Source: CAZOHC01 sp964579845 (GTDB lineage Bacteria; Patescibacteriota; Microgenomatia; Levybacterales; UBA12049). Taken from it: a stretch of DNA of 46,966 nt. The stretch lies in contig CAZOHC010000004.1 of NCBI GenBank assembly GCA_964579845.1, positions 1-46,966 on the forward strand. The letters are read 5' to 3'. A program made the position numbers and the translations under genes. The notes below the pieces were generated by a model, which was not told the origin of the DNA, searched no databases, and was given only the letters and a program-made list of their open reading frames with translations. Shown here piece by piece: positions 30,736-38,561 of the stretch. Position 1 is the first letter of the stretch; each line of letters starts with the position of its first letter.

Positions 30736-32653
30736 CGACTACTTCACCTTCTTTAGGGGTATCGCCTTCATCTTTTTTCTCGTCTGTTTCTGTTACTTCT
30801 TCAGCTTCCTGAGCACCTGAAGTCTGAGTACTTTCAGACGCATCTGTCGCACCGGCTTCAGGCTGTTGACTCATTGCTTGACCGATTTTTTGCATTGATT
30901 CTGAGAGTTCGTTGGATTTCGCCTCAATTTCTTCTTTTGTTCCTGTCTCCAGGATCGCTTTGAGAGATGAAACTTTTTCTTCAACGTCTTTCTTTATATC
31001 GTCTGACACTTTATCTCCGGCATCTTTCAGAGCTTTCTCGGCGGTGAAGATCAGAGAATCAGCGGCATTTTTGATCTCAATTCTTTCCTTCTTCTCTTCA
31101 TCTTCTTTTGCATGGAGTTCTGCTTCTTTGGTCATGCGCTCAACTTCTTCTTTTGAGAGTCCTGTCGAACCGGTAATTTTAATACTCTGTTCTTTCCCTG
31201 AAGCTTTATCCTGTGCCTTAACAGTCAGAATCCCGTTCGCATCAGTATCAAACGTCACTTCAATCTGCGGAACGCCCCGCGGCGCAGGGGGAATGCCGTC
31301 CAGGATAAATCTCCCCAGAGACTTATTGTCAGCAGCCATCGGACGCTCACCCTGGAGAATATTAATTTCTACCTGTGTCTGATTATCAGCAGCTGTTGAG
31401 AAAATCTGTGATTTTGAGGTCGGAATCGTAGTATTGCGCTGAATAAGTGGTGTCGCAACCCCTCCCATGGTCTCGATTGAAAGGGTTAACGGTGTCACAT
31501 CCAGAAGCAGTACGTCTTTGACTTCTCCTCCTAGAACACCGCCTTGAACTGCAGCGCCGATTGAGACAACCTCATCAGGATTAACTGACTTATTCGGCTC
31601 TTTTCCGAAGAACTTCGTCACCGTATCAACGATCTTCGGCATGCGCGTCATACCGCCGACGAGTACGACTTCATCGATATCAGAAGCCTTTAGTCCGGCA
31701 TCTTTGAGCGCCTGCTCTGTCGGAACAAGTGTTTTTTGAATCAACCCATCAACTAACTGTTCCAGTTTTGATCTGCTGAGCGTCATCGTGAGATGCAACG
31801 GACCGTCTTTTCCCTGGGTAATAAACGGCTGGTTGATATGTGATTCCTGGGAGGTAGAGAGCTCAATTTTCGCTTTCTCTGCGGATTCTTTCAGACGTTG
31901 CAGTGCCTGCGGGTCTTTTCTCAGATCAATCTGATGTTCTTTCTGAAACTCTTCAGCGATATGATCGATAATAACCTGATCGAAGTTATCGCCGCCGAGG
32001 TGTGTATCACCATTGGTTGACTTCACTTCATAGACGCCGTCACCTAGTTCGAGAATTGAAATATCAAATGTCCCGCCGCCCAAGTCATAGACCGCGATAG
32101 TATGTGCGTTCTTCTTATCAAGACCATACGCGAGTGCGGCTGCAGTCGGTTCATTAATAATACGCTTGACATCAAGCCCTGCGATCTCACCTGCTTGTTT
32201 CGTTGCCTGGCGCTGAGAGTCATCAAAGTATGCCGGAACCGTGATAACCGCTTCCGTTACTTTATCCCCGAGATACGCTTCAGCATCAGCTTTAATTTTC
32301 TGTAAAATCTGTGCGGAGATTTCCTGAGGTGTATAAGTTTTTCCATCAACTTCGACAACCGCCATGCCATCCCTACCTGCTTTAACCGTATACGGCAGCC
32401 ACTTCAAATCCTCCTGGACTGACGGATCATCGAACTTGCGTCCCATTAACCGTTTCACCGAGAAAATCGTTTCTTTCGGCTTTAAAACGAGCTGTCTCTT
32501 GGCGACATCGCCGACGACATGCGTCTTGGGGTCAACCACTGACGGAATCGTGTTCCGCCCTTCAGCTGAATGAATTACCTTCGGACTGCCGCCTTCCATG
32601 ACAGCAACCGCTGAGTTTGTTGTACCTAAATCTATACCTATTATTTTTGCCAT
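30722..32653 (-). CDS. dnaK: Chaperone DnaK (Hsp70)
   Basis: A 643-aa Hsp70 with actin-like ATPase domain (IGIDLGTTNS at residues 5-14, DLGGGTFDIS, LVGGMTRMP), the LLLDVTPLTLSIET linker region, a substrate-binding beta domain and a helical lid ending in an acidic tail (EEVTETDEKKDEGD). It binds and releases unfolded proteins with DnaJ and GrpE. It follows grpE by five bases and shares the HrcA-controlled operon. Length and motifs are normal for bacterial DnaK. Confidence 0.98.
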   Translation of the reverse strand: MAKIIGIDLGTTNSAVAVMEGGSPKVIHSAEGRNTIPSVVDPKTHVVGDVAKRQLVLKPKETIFSVKRLMGRKFDDPSVQEDLKWLPYTVKAGRDGMAVVEVDGKTYTPQEISAQILQKIKADAEAYLGDKVTEAVITVPAYFDDSQRQATKQAGEIAGLDVKRIINEPTAAALAYGLDKKNAHTIAVYDLGGGTFDISILELGDGVYEVKSTNGDTHLGGDNFDQVIIDHIAEEFQKEHQIDLRKDPQALQRLKESAEKAKIELSTSQESHINQPFITQGKDGPLHLTMTLSRSKLEQLVDGLIQKTLVPTEQALKDAGLKASDIDEVVLVGGMTRMPKIVDTVTKFFGKEPNKSVNPDEVVSIGAAVQGGVLGGEVKDVLLLDVTPLTLSIETMGGVATPLIQRNTTIPTSKSQIFSTAADNQTQVEINILQGERPMAADNKSLGRFILDGIPPAPRGVPQIEVTFDTDANGILTVKAQDKASGKEQSIKITGSTGLSKEEVERMTKEAELHAKEDEEKKERIEIKNAADSLIFTAEKALKDAGDKVSDDIKKDVEEKVSSLKAILETGTKEEIEAKSNELSESMQKIGQAMSQQPEAGATDASESTQTSGAQEAEEVTETDEKKDEGDTPKEGEVVDDGK

Positions 32654-32658
32654 AATTA

Positions 32659-33177
32659 TTATTTATCCTCTTTTTTTCCGACAATGACTTGGGCCGGTCG
32701 AAGCAGTGTTGTGTGCAAGGTGTAACCTGCTCTTACTTCTTCAAGTACTTTTTCAGGTTCCCCTGAATCAGTTCCGACTGCTTCCATCAGTGACGGATCA
32801 AATTTTTTATGCTTTGTTTCAACCCTTTGCACACCTTCTGATTTCAGAACGTCTAGAAATTGCTGAATACTGACTTCCAGTCCTTTGTCGTTTACATGCT
32901 TTGAAGCAAGCATGAGGGTATCAAGCACCGGTAGTAACCGTTCAAGAATTCCCCGGCTGGAAGAGAGAATCAACTCTCTTCGCTGAGCTTCCACTCGTTT
33001 CTCAAGGTTCTGGTAGTCAGCAAGTGCCCGCTTATACTTATCTTCCCAATCGATAACAGTTTCTTCCTGCTCTGCTTCTTCAGGTGTTTCAGATGCTTCT
33101 TCTACAACCTGTTCTGCTTCTGCATGCACTGTTTCTTCGTTATCAACATCTTGTATTGTATCCTCATTTTTCTTCAT
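32659..33177 (-). CDS. grpE: Nucleotide exchange factor GrpE
   Basis: A 172-aa protein with an acidic N-terminus (to ~45), the long GrpE helix (DWEDKYKRALADYQNLEKRVEAQ) and the C-terminal beta domain (VETKHKKFDPSLMEAVGTDSGEPEKVLEEVRAGYTLHTTLLRPAQVIVGK). It opens DnaK to release ADP. I place the start at the ATG at 33177; a TTG two codons earlier is also in frame. The gene lies 44 bases after hrcA and five before dnaK. Confidence 0.95.
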   Translation of the reverse strand: MKKNEDTIQDVDNEETVHAEAEQVVEEASETPEEAEQEETVIDWEDKYKRALADYQNLEKRVEAQRRELILSSSRGILERLLPVLDTLMLASKHVNDKGLEVSIQQFLDVLKSEGVQRVETKHKKFDPSLMEAVGTDSGEPEKVLEEVRAGYTLHTTLLRPAQVIVGKKEDK

Positions 33178-33221
33178 CTTCAATACGATCTTTCTTATTC
33201 ATGTGCCTTCTGTACAGACGT

Positions 33222-33953
33222 TTAGGCGACCGATACTTCCTCTATGAGATCCGCGAAGTATCGGACTGTCGGAACGACTGATGTATAGTTCAATCGGACC
33301 GGACCCATAACACCGACTTCGCCCGCTAAGTCAGAAGACGTTCGGTAATGAGTATACACGAATCCATACGGTCCACGTAGTCTACTACCTAAGTCCTCAC
33401 CGAGGAGAATGTGAATCTCCTCATCATCCGGCGGAACTGAGGAAAACAATTCTCTAAAATATTCGTATTCATCAATTGTCGACAACAGATTCCGGGTGAT
33501 ATCGATATCATAAAACTCCGGCATATCCAGAATATTTGCATACCCTGAGCTGTAAAGATCACCTTCATTTGTCGTAACGATTGCCAATGCACCTGTTTTA
33601 CTTGCTAATGTTCTGGTGACTTCCTTAAGAAATCGCTGCATTCTCGCCCGATGATCCCAGACTTGTGCCTTCAGACGTACTTCCTCAACTGTTGAAAGCT
33701 CTTTTTCTTTCATCAGCTCACGAACATAAAACTTCATGCCCACAGGTGTAGGAACCCGACCTGCTGATGAATGCGGTTTTTTTATATACCCCATCTCAGC
33801 CAACTTCACCATTTCATTCCTGATAGTTGCAGGTGAAGCGGACAAGTTATGTTTTTTCTCAAGTGTTTCGGAGCCGACCGCATCAGCGGTCTCAATATAC
33901 TCCTCGATAATTGCCTTAAGAATCTCAATCTGTCTCTGGGTTAAGTTATGCAT
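33222..33953 (-). CDS. hrcA: Heat-inducible transcription repressor HrcA (short form)
   Basis: A 243-aa HrcA with the N-terminal winged helix (QRQIEILKAIIEEYIETADAVGSETLEKKHNLSASPATIRNEMVKLAEMGYI, ~5-60), the signature HSSAGRVPTPVGMKFYV, and a shortened GAF-like C-terminal part; typical HrcA proteins have about 340 residues. It represses class I heat-shock operons by binding CIRCE, and such an element overlaps its own promoter, so the operon is autoregulated. First gene of hrcA-grpE-dnaK-x-dnaJ. Confidence 0.95.
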   Translation of the reverse strand: MHNLTQRQIEILKAIIEEYIETADAVGSETLEKKHNLSASPATIRNEMVKLAEMGYIKKPHSSAGRVPTPVGMKFYVRELMKEKELSTVEEVRLKAQVWDHRARMQRFLKEVTRTLASKTGALAIVTTNEGDLYSSGYANILDMPEFYDIDITRNLLSTIDEYEYFRELFSSVPPDDEEIHILLGEDLGSRLRGPYGFVYTHYRTSSDLAGEVGVMGPVRLNYTSVVPTVRYFADLIEEVSVA

Positions 33954-34005
33954 ACGTAATCTCCGACAATCCGAGATGAGAGCATACTATATTGATTTTT
34001 CGGAC

Positions 34006-34033
34006 TTAGCAGTAATATACCACTGAGTGCTAG
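34006..34033 (-). promoter_or_regulatory. CIRCE-like HrcA operator
   Basis: Minus strand CTAGCACTC (34025-34033), a 10-base spacer, TACTGCTAA (34006-34014). The CIRCE consensus is TTAGCACTC-N9-GAGTGCTAA, so the left half matches eight of nine and the right half seven of nine with one extra spacer base. It overlaps the -10 box of the hrcA promoter, as expected for a repressor site. Confidence 0.78.
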
Positions 34034-34043
34034 AATCTGTCAA
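34014..34043 (-). promoter_or_regulatory. Promoter of the hrcA chaperone operon
   Basis: Minus strand consensus TTGACA (34038-34043), 18-nt spacer, extended TGG-TATATT (34014-34019). The left CIRCE half lies within the spacer and the right half starts at the last base of the -10 box. The leader to the ATG at 33953 is about 50 bases. Confidence 0.82.
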
Positions 34044-34072
34044 GCCCTTCATTGCTGACGCTTCTTCTGTGG

Positions 34073-34078
34073 TACACT
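34073..34078 (+). promoter_or_regulatory. Extended -10 element of the 123-aa membrane protein gene
   Basis: TGG followed by TACACT, six bases before the ATG at 34085, so the mRNA would be leaderless. No good -35 is seen. It is divergent from the hrcA promoter, about 30 bases away, so HrcA binding could affect it. Confidence 0.5.
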
Positions 34079-34084
34079 GACTAT

Positions 34085-34456
34085 ATGCGATTACCGTTTC
34101 TCAATAAACGAATCACCCCATTAATCCCGATAACCTTCGTGACGTTTCTTTTGGTACTGACAATGGCATTCATGGTCCCTCCGACCACTAGGATTCCCCA
34201 CCCGTTCGGATCTTTTTCTATACTCTCGATCGTTTTTCCGCTCCTTTTTATTCTCTTTTTCGGCATCGGAACACTTGTGTTTCGAACGAGACTGAACGGC
34301 TTTCTTCTGTCAATGTTTATCATTTCAGCTCTGCTCCTGAGGATGAACGATCTGAAACACCCGTTGTTTCTTGTAATTCTCGCAGCATTCTTTATCGCAC
34401 TTGAGTTTTACTTTACACAATCTGAACAGAAAAAGAAGGCTGATGGCGAAAAGTGA
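34085..34456 (+). CDS. Small polytopic membrane protein, unknown function
   Basis: A 123-aa protein with about four membrane helices (~8-30, ~40-62, ~68-85, ~90-110) and a Lys-rich polar C-terminus (SEQKKKADGEK). I choose the ATG at 34085 over the upstream in-frame start because the promoter -10 lies between them. It diverges from hrcA and precedes metG. No family recognised. Confidence 0.65.
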   Translation: MRLPFLNKRITPLIPITFVTFLLVLTMAFMVPPTTRIPHPFGSFSILSIVFPLLFILFFGIGTLVFRTRLNGFLLSMFIISALLLRMNDLKHPLFLVILAAFFIALEFYFTQSEQKKKADGEK

Positions 34457-34534
34457 CATGCTTGTTCCTGAGCCTCACCCTCTGCTACAATCCCCAGTAC
34501 TGAGATAACTCTTTATACTTTCTGCCTAACCATT

Positions 34535-34540
34535 TATACT
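34535..34540 (+). promoter_or_regulatory. -10 element of metG
   Basis: TATACT, 13 bases before the ATG at 34554. A poor -35 (TTTATA) lies at 17 nt. It fits the window-wide pattern of -10 boxes set close to start codons. Confidence 0.5.
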
Positions 34541-34553
34541 AATATCCATACCT

Positions 34554-35978
34554 ATGGCAAAATACTACATTACCAATGCAATTCCTTACGTCAATGCCAG
34601 GCCGCACATCGGTCATGCGCTCGAGTTCATCCAGTCCGACACTGTCAAACGCTACCGAAAACTCCTGGGAGATGACGTACTTCTCCTCTGCGGCAGTGAT
34701 GAGAATTCGCTGAAAAATGTTCAGGCAGCAGAGAACGAGCAGGTTTCAGTCCAGCAGCTGGTTGATGTGAACGCCGTACTCTTCGAAAATCTTGCAAAAA
34801 ATCTGCACGTTCAGTTCGATGTATTTCAAAAAGGCAGCAACCCAAACCACTATGCAGCCTCGCAGCAACTCTGGGAACTTTGTGCCGCAGCTGGTGATAT
34901 CTATAAGAAAACATATAAAGGACTTTACTGTGTCGGGTGTGAAGAATTTAAGACGACAGACCAATTGACCGATTCAGGAGAATGTCCTGAGCATCCCGGA
35001 AGACCGCTTGAGGAAGTTGAAGAGGAAAACTATTTCTTCAGACTGTCAAAATATAGAGATATTCTATTAGAGCTGATTACAGCAAATACGTATGAGGTTG
35101 TTCCTGACTTCAGGCGAAATGAGATTGTTTCATTCCTTAATGCCGGTCTTGAAGATTTCAGTATCTCGCGCAGTAATACGAGAGCGAAAAATTGGGGAGT
35201 CCCGGTTCCGGGAGACGACTCACAGCGGATGTATGTCTGGTTTGATGCCCTGAATATCTACCAAAGCGGTATCGGATTCGGTTGGAATGAGGATCACTAT
35301 GCAAAATGGTGGCCTGCTGATTTGCATGTTATCGGGAAAGGAATTATCAGGTTTCATGCGATCTACTGGCCAGCAATCCTGCTTTCAGCAGGACTAAAAC
35401 TCCCCAAAAAGCTATTCGTCCACGAATACTTCACCGTGAACGGCCAAAAAATGTCAAAGTCGCTCGGCAATGTTATCGACCCTCAGGATATGATCAGTAT
35501 ATACGGCGCTGACGCACTTCGATATTACTGTCTGGCAAAAATCTCACCTTTCTCAGACGGAGATTTCTCAGAGGAAAAACTCAAAGAAGCATATAATGCA
35601 GATTTAGCAAACGGACTGGGTAATCTTATCTCACGCGTCGCCAAACTTTGTGAGCGGGTAAAGTTCACCGGCATGCCCACAACACCGCTTCTCCATGAAG
35701 AATACAAGGAAGCAATGGAAGTGTTCAACTTCTATGATGCGGCTGCTGTCATCTGGGATGATATTCGTAAACTGGATAAATTGATCAATGAGAAAGAGCC
35801 ATGGAGACTGAATGAGAATGAGTTAAACGGCTTTCTGACACTTGCTGTCATAAAAATCAGAGAGATTGCCTATCATCTCAAACCATTTCTTCCTGAAACA
35901 GCAGAAAAAATTGAGAAACAGTTCACCTCAGGCCCGATCAAGTCCGGCGAACCCCTCTTCCCGAGAATAACTTCATAA
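34554..35978 (+). CDS. metG: Methionyl-tRNA synthetase
   Basis: A 474-aa class I synthetase with HIGH at 18-21, KMSKS near residue 300 (GQKMSKSLGNVIDP), a zinc-type insertion (CVGCEEF, then GECPEHPGRPLE at ~125-155) in the connective domain, and a helical anticodon-binding domain ending near the C-terminus. It lacks the C-terminal EMAP-like tRNA-binding domain of longer MetRS. Charges tRNA-Met for initiation and elongation. Monocistronic by position, with tatD about 118 bases downstream. Confidence 0.97.
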   Translation: MAKYYITNAIPYVNARPHIGHALEFIQSDTVKRYRKLLGDDVLLLCGSDENSLKNVQAAENEQVSVQQLVDVNAVLFENLAKNLHVQFDVFQKGSNPNHYAASQQLWELCAAAGDIYKKTYKGLYCVGCEEFKTTDQLTDSGECPEHPGRPLEEVEEENYFFRLSKYRDILLELITANTYEVVPDFRRNEIVSFLNAGLEDFSISRSNTRAKNWGVPVPGDDSQRMYVWFDALNIYQSGIGFGWNEDHYAKWWPADLHVIGKGIIRFHAIYWPAILLSAGLKLPKKLFVHEYFTVNGQKMSKSLGNVIDPQDMISIYGADALRYYCLAKISPFSDGDFSEEKLKEAYNADLANGLGNLISRVAKLCERVKFTGMPTTPLLHEEYKEAMEVFNFYDAAAVIWDDIRKLDKLINEKEPWRLNENELNGFLTLAVIKIREIAYHLKPFLPETAEKIEKQFTSGPIKSGEPLFPRITS

Positions 35979-36083
35979 CGACTTCGGCTGTCCCGAGACA
36001 TGATTTGAGAGCTTGACTCCGATGTTCATTATCAAGGTGAATCTGGTACAAGAGTTACCATACCTATCAGAAAATAAATCAGC

Positions 36084-36089
36084 TATAAT
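36084..36089 (+). promoter_or_regulatory. -10 element of tatD
   Basis: A perfect TATAAT seven bases before the ATG at 36097. This position supports the start codon chosen for tatD and predicts a leaderless mRNA. The -35 is not clear. Confidence 0.6.
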
Positions 36090-36096
36090 CGATGCT

Positions 36097-36972
36097 ATGA
36101 TTGACGTGCATTGTCATATAAATTTTCATTCCTTTACGGAAGACTACGACGACGTGATAAAACGGGCACTTGAAAAAGGAGTGACCCGGATTATTAATAC
36201 CGGAACCAAAATCGACTCAAGCTTGCATGCGATTGAGCTTGCAAACAGATACGACGAACTCTATGCAATCGTCGGTGTACACCCGCATCATGCAGATAAA
36301 CTGACCCAAGGTCATCCTGAGCAGCGCGAAGGATCTCATAGAATAGATTCCTCAATACAACCTCAGGATGACAAGCTACCACTTGATTGGCTGAAGCAGC
36401 TTGAAGAGATGACGAAACACCCGAAGGTCATCGGTATCGGTGAATGCGGCATGGATTACTATTCCTACGCGTCAAACGGGATCGTCGACCCGAAACTTCA
36501 GCGTGACGTCTTTGAAGCACAGATCGAACTTTCTTCACGTGCAGGTATTCCGCTACAGATTCACAACCGTCAGGCAGGTGAAGACGTTATAGCAATTCTC
36601 AGACATCACAAAAATCTCCTCCAATCGGTTCCGGGTATGTTCCATTGTTTTGCAGGGAGCGAACAGGTACTGAGAGATGCCCTGGACCTAGGATTTTACA
36701 TCGGCTTTGACGGCAATATCACGTATAAAGGCATCGCGAAAGGTGAGACGACTGATCTCAAAGAGCTTGCGAAGATGGTACCCCTTGACCGGATCGTTGT
36801 CGAGACTGACAGTCCGTACCTTACCCCACATCCGTTTCGCGGACAGCGAAACGAGCCTGCATATGTTATAATTGTGGCTGAATTCCTCGCCCAACTGAAA
36901 CAAGTTCCTTATCAGGATCTGGTAGTACAAACTGACAAAAACGTTTATACTATATTTAATAAGCTAAAATAA
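36097..36972 (+). CDS. tatD: TatD-family metal-dependent hydrolase with an in-frame repeat insertion
   Basis: A 291-aa TIM-barrel hydrolase with HxH at residues 5-7 (MIDVHCH), GVHPHHA at about 60-66, IGECGMDYY near 115-122, QIHNRQA and FHCFAGS, and VETDSPYLTPHPFRG at the C-terminus. These are the metal ligands of TatD DNases, which act on 3' DNA ends or related substrates. Compared with the family it carries about 20 extra residues between the GVHPH loop and the conserved WLKQLEE helix, encoded by a palindromic DNA element. The start at 36097 is preferred over an upstream ATG because the family begins MIDxHxH and a TATAAT lies just before it. Confidence 0.95.
   Translation: MIDVHCHINFHSFTEDYDDVIKRALEKGVTRIINTGTKIDSSLHAIELANRYDELYAIVGVHPHHADKLTQGHPEQREGSHRIDSSIQPQDDKLPLDWLKQLEEMTKHPKVIGIGECGMDYYSYASNGIVDPKLQRDVFEAQIELSSRAGIPLQIHNRQAGEDVIAILRHHKNLLQSVPGMFHCFAGSEQVLRDALDLGFYIGFDGNITYKGIAKGETTDLKELAKMVPLDRIVVETDSPYLTPHPFRGQRNEPAYVIIVAEFLAQLKQVPYQDLVVQTDKNVYTIFNKLK
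36311..36372 (+). repeat. REP-like palindromic element inserted in frame within tatD
   Basis: A 62-base element bounded by perfect 11-base inverted ends, GTCATCCTGAG (36311-36321) and CTCAGGATGAC (36362-36372). The left arm continues as GCGCGAAGGATCT, the widespread bacterial 'TCATCCTGAGCGAAGCGAAGGATCT' interspersed repeat. It is translated as residues ~72-92 of TatD (starting GHPEQREGSH) and keeps the frame. No other copy was noticed in the window. Confidence 0.8.
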
Positions 36973-37005
36973 TTCGGGACACTCAGAAGACTCAGTACAT
37001 CAGGT

Positions 37006-37026
37006 AATCAGAACGTCTGATTTTCT
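37006..37026 (+). terminator. Weak AT-rich hairpin after tatD
   Basis: AATCAGA, a three-base loop, TCTGATT, followed by TTCT. Low GC content and a short T-run make it a weak terminator candidate, but it is well placed between tatD and the glycan cluster. Confidence 0.35.
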
Positions 37027-37065
37027 AAGTATCTGAACATCTGAGTTTTCAGAGTTTTCTGAGCT

Positions 37066-38559
37066 ATGACAAATTTCTTCCAACATCTTTTCACAAAATA
37101 TCCGGTCAAATCTCAGAGAGCTTTGGAGATTTTCCCCGGACTTCTCACCTGGGTTGTGGTTCTGTTTCCTGTTTGGGGATCACTGTTTGTTCCTGCATTC
37201 TTGGCCTACTGTATCCTGTTTTTCGACGTCTACTGGTTTTATAAATCGTATACGCTCGTCATAAACGCGCAGCGGGCTTCAAAAAAAATTAAACGGGCAG
37301 AACACACTGATTGGCTAGCAAAAGCCAAAGAACAGCCGGACTATGAAAAAGTGCACCATATTTTGGTGATTCCGAATTATAAAGAACGAGTTGAGAAAAT
37401 GCGAGTGACACTTGATGCACTGACGCAGCAAACGCTTCCCCTGTCAAAAATCCATATTGTCTTAGGGATGGAGGAGCGTGAGTCGACCGGAAAGCAACGG
37501 GCAGATACATTGATTGCTGAATACAGCGATAAGTTCGGCAGTATTTTTGCTACCTATCATCCTGATCTTCCCGGAGAAGTAAAAGGGAAATCATCAAACG
37601 AAGCCTTTGCCGGTGTCGAAGCACATAAAAAGCTCATCGAAAACGGACCGCTGGATATAGACTTTACGACAGTCACCTCAGTTGATGCTGATGCGATCTT
37701 TGACCCGCAGTATTTTGCAAACCTCTCCTACCAGTTCCTCAAAGATACCGGCCGATATAATAAATTCTGGCAATCAGCAACTGTCTTTTACAGCAACATT
37801 TGGAAAGTTCCGGCACCGATCAGGATTATTTCTTTCTTCGGCAGTATGTACCGCACCTCACTTTTGGTACAAGGAGACCGCCTGATCACGCAGTCAACTT
37901 ACTCACTTTCTTTTAAGCTGTTACGGGATATCGGCTACTGGGATGTGGATGTTATTCCGGAAGATTATCGTATTTTCTTTAAAGCATTTTATAAAAAGAA
38001 AGGAAATATCTGGGTCGAACCGATTTTCCTTAAGACATCGATGGATGCTGCGTACTCAGAGGGGTACATCAATAGTCTGAAAAACAAGTATCATCAAGAA
38101 AAACGCTGGGCATGGGGTGTGTCAGACAATCCGCTTTTCATGCGCTGGTGGTTGACCGTTCCCGGAGTGCCGTTTTTCAGAAAGACCGTTATGCTGTTTC
38201 ACGTACTGATCGACCATCTGCTATGGCCGGTGAACTGGTTTATCATTACCGTTGCTGCCAATATCATGCCGTTTCTGAATCCTGTATATTCACGGACATC
38301 ACTTGGCTATATGCTGCCACAAATAGCAGGGCTTATTCTGACTTCATGTCTTTTTGCAATCGTCGCACTTATTATCATCGACTATCGAATCAGACCGAAG
38401 AACATGCCGCTTCCTTGGTGGAGACATATTATCTTTCCGCTTGAATTCATTCTGATGCCGGTCGTCGGATTTTTCCTCGGTGCACTTCCCGCACTTATAT
38501 CCCATACTCACCTCATGCTCGGTAAACGAATGGAATATAAAGTAACTGATAAAGCGTAA
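37066..38559 (+). CDS. Membrane-bound family 2 glycosyltransferase
   Basis: A 497-aa protein with two N-terminal membrane helices (~22-60), a GT2 catalytic domain (~95-340) and three or four C-terminal helices (~365-480). Visible GT-A features are the HILVIPNYKE strand (97-107), DADAIF (207-212, the DxD metal site), EDYRIFF (catalytic Glu-Asp) and QEKRWAWG, the QxxRW-type acceptor motif of processive enzymes. It likely makes or transfers a sugar polymer across the membrane. First gene of a five-gene envelope glycan cluster. Confidence 0.85.
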   Translation: MTNFFQHLFTKYPVKSQRALEIFPGLLTWVVVLFPVWGSLFVPAFLAYCILFFDVYWFYKSYTLVINAQRASKKIKRAEHTDWLAKAKEQPDYEKVHHILVIPNYKERVEKMRVTLDALTQQTLPLSKIHIVLGMEERESTGKQRADTLIAEYSDKFGSIFATYHPDLPGEVKGKSSNEAFAGVEAHKKLIENGPLDIDFTTVTSVDADAIFDPQYFANLSYQFLKDTGRYNKFWQSATVFYSNIWKVPAPIRIISFFGSMYRTSLLVQGDRLITQSTYSLSFKLLRDIGYWDVDVIPEDYRIFFKAFYKKKGNIWVEPIFLKTSMDAAYSEGYINSLKNKYHQEKRWAWGVSDNPLFMRWWLTVPGVPFFRKTVMLFHVLIDHLLWPVNWFIITVAANIMPFLNPVYSRTSLGYMLPQIAGLILTSCLFAIVALIIIDYRIRPKNMPLPWWRHIIFPLEFILMPVVGFFLGALPALISHTHLMLGKRMEYKVTDKA

Positions 38560-38561
38560 TC

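Noticed and set aside
33177..33183. TTG start of grpE two codons upstream.
   Set aside because: The ATG at 33177 is the more usual start and the two extra residues carry no family signal.
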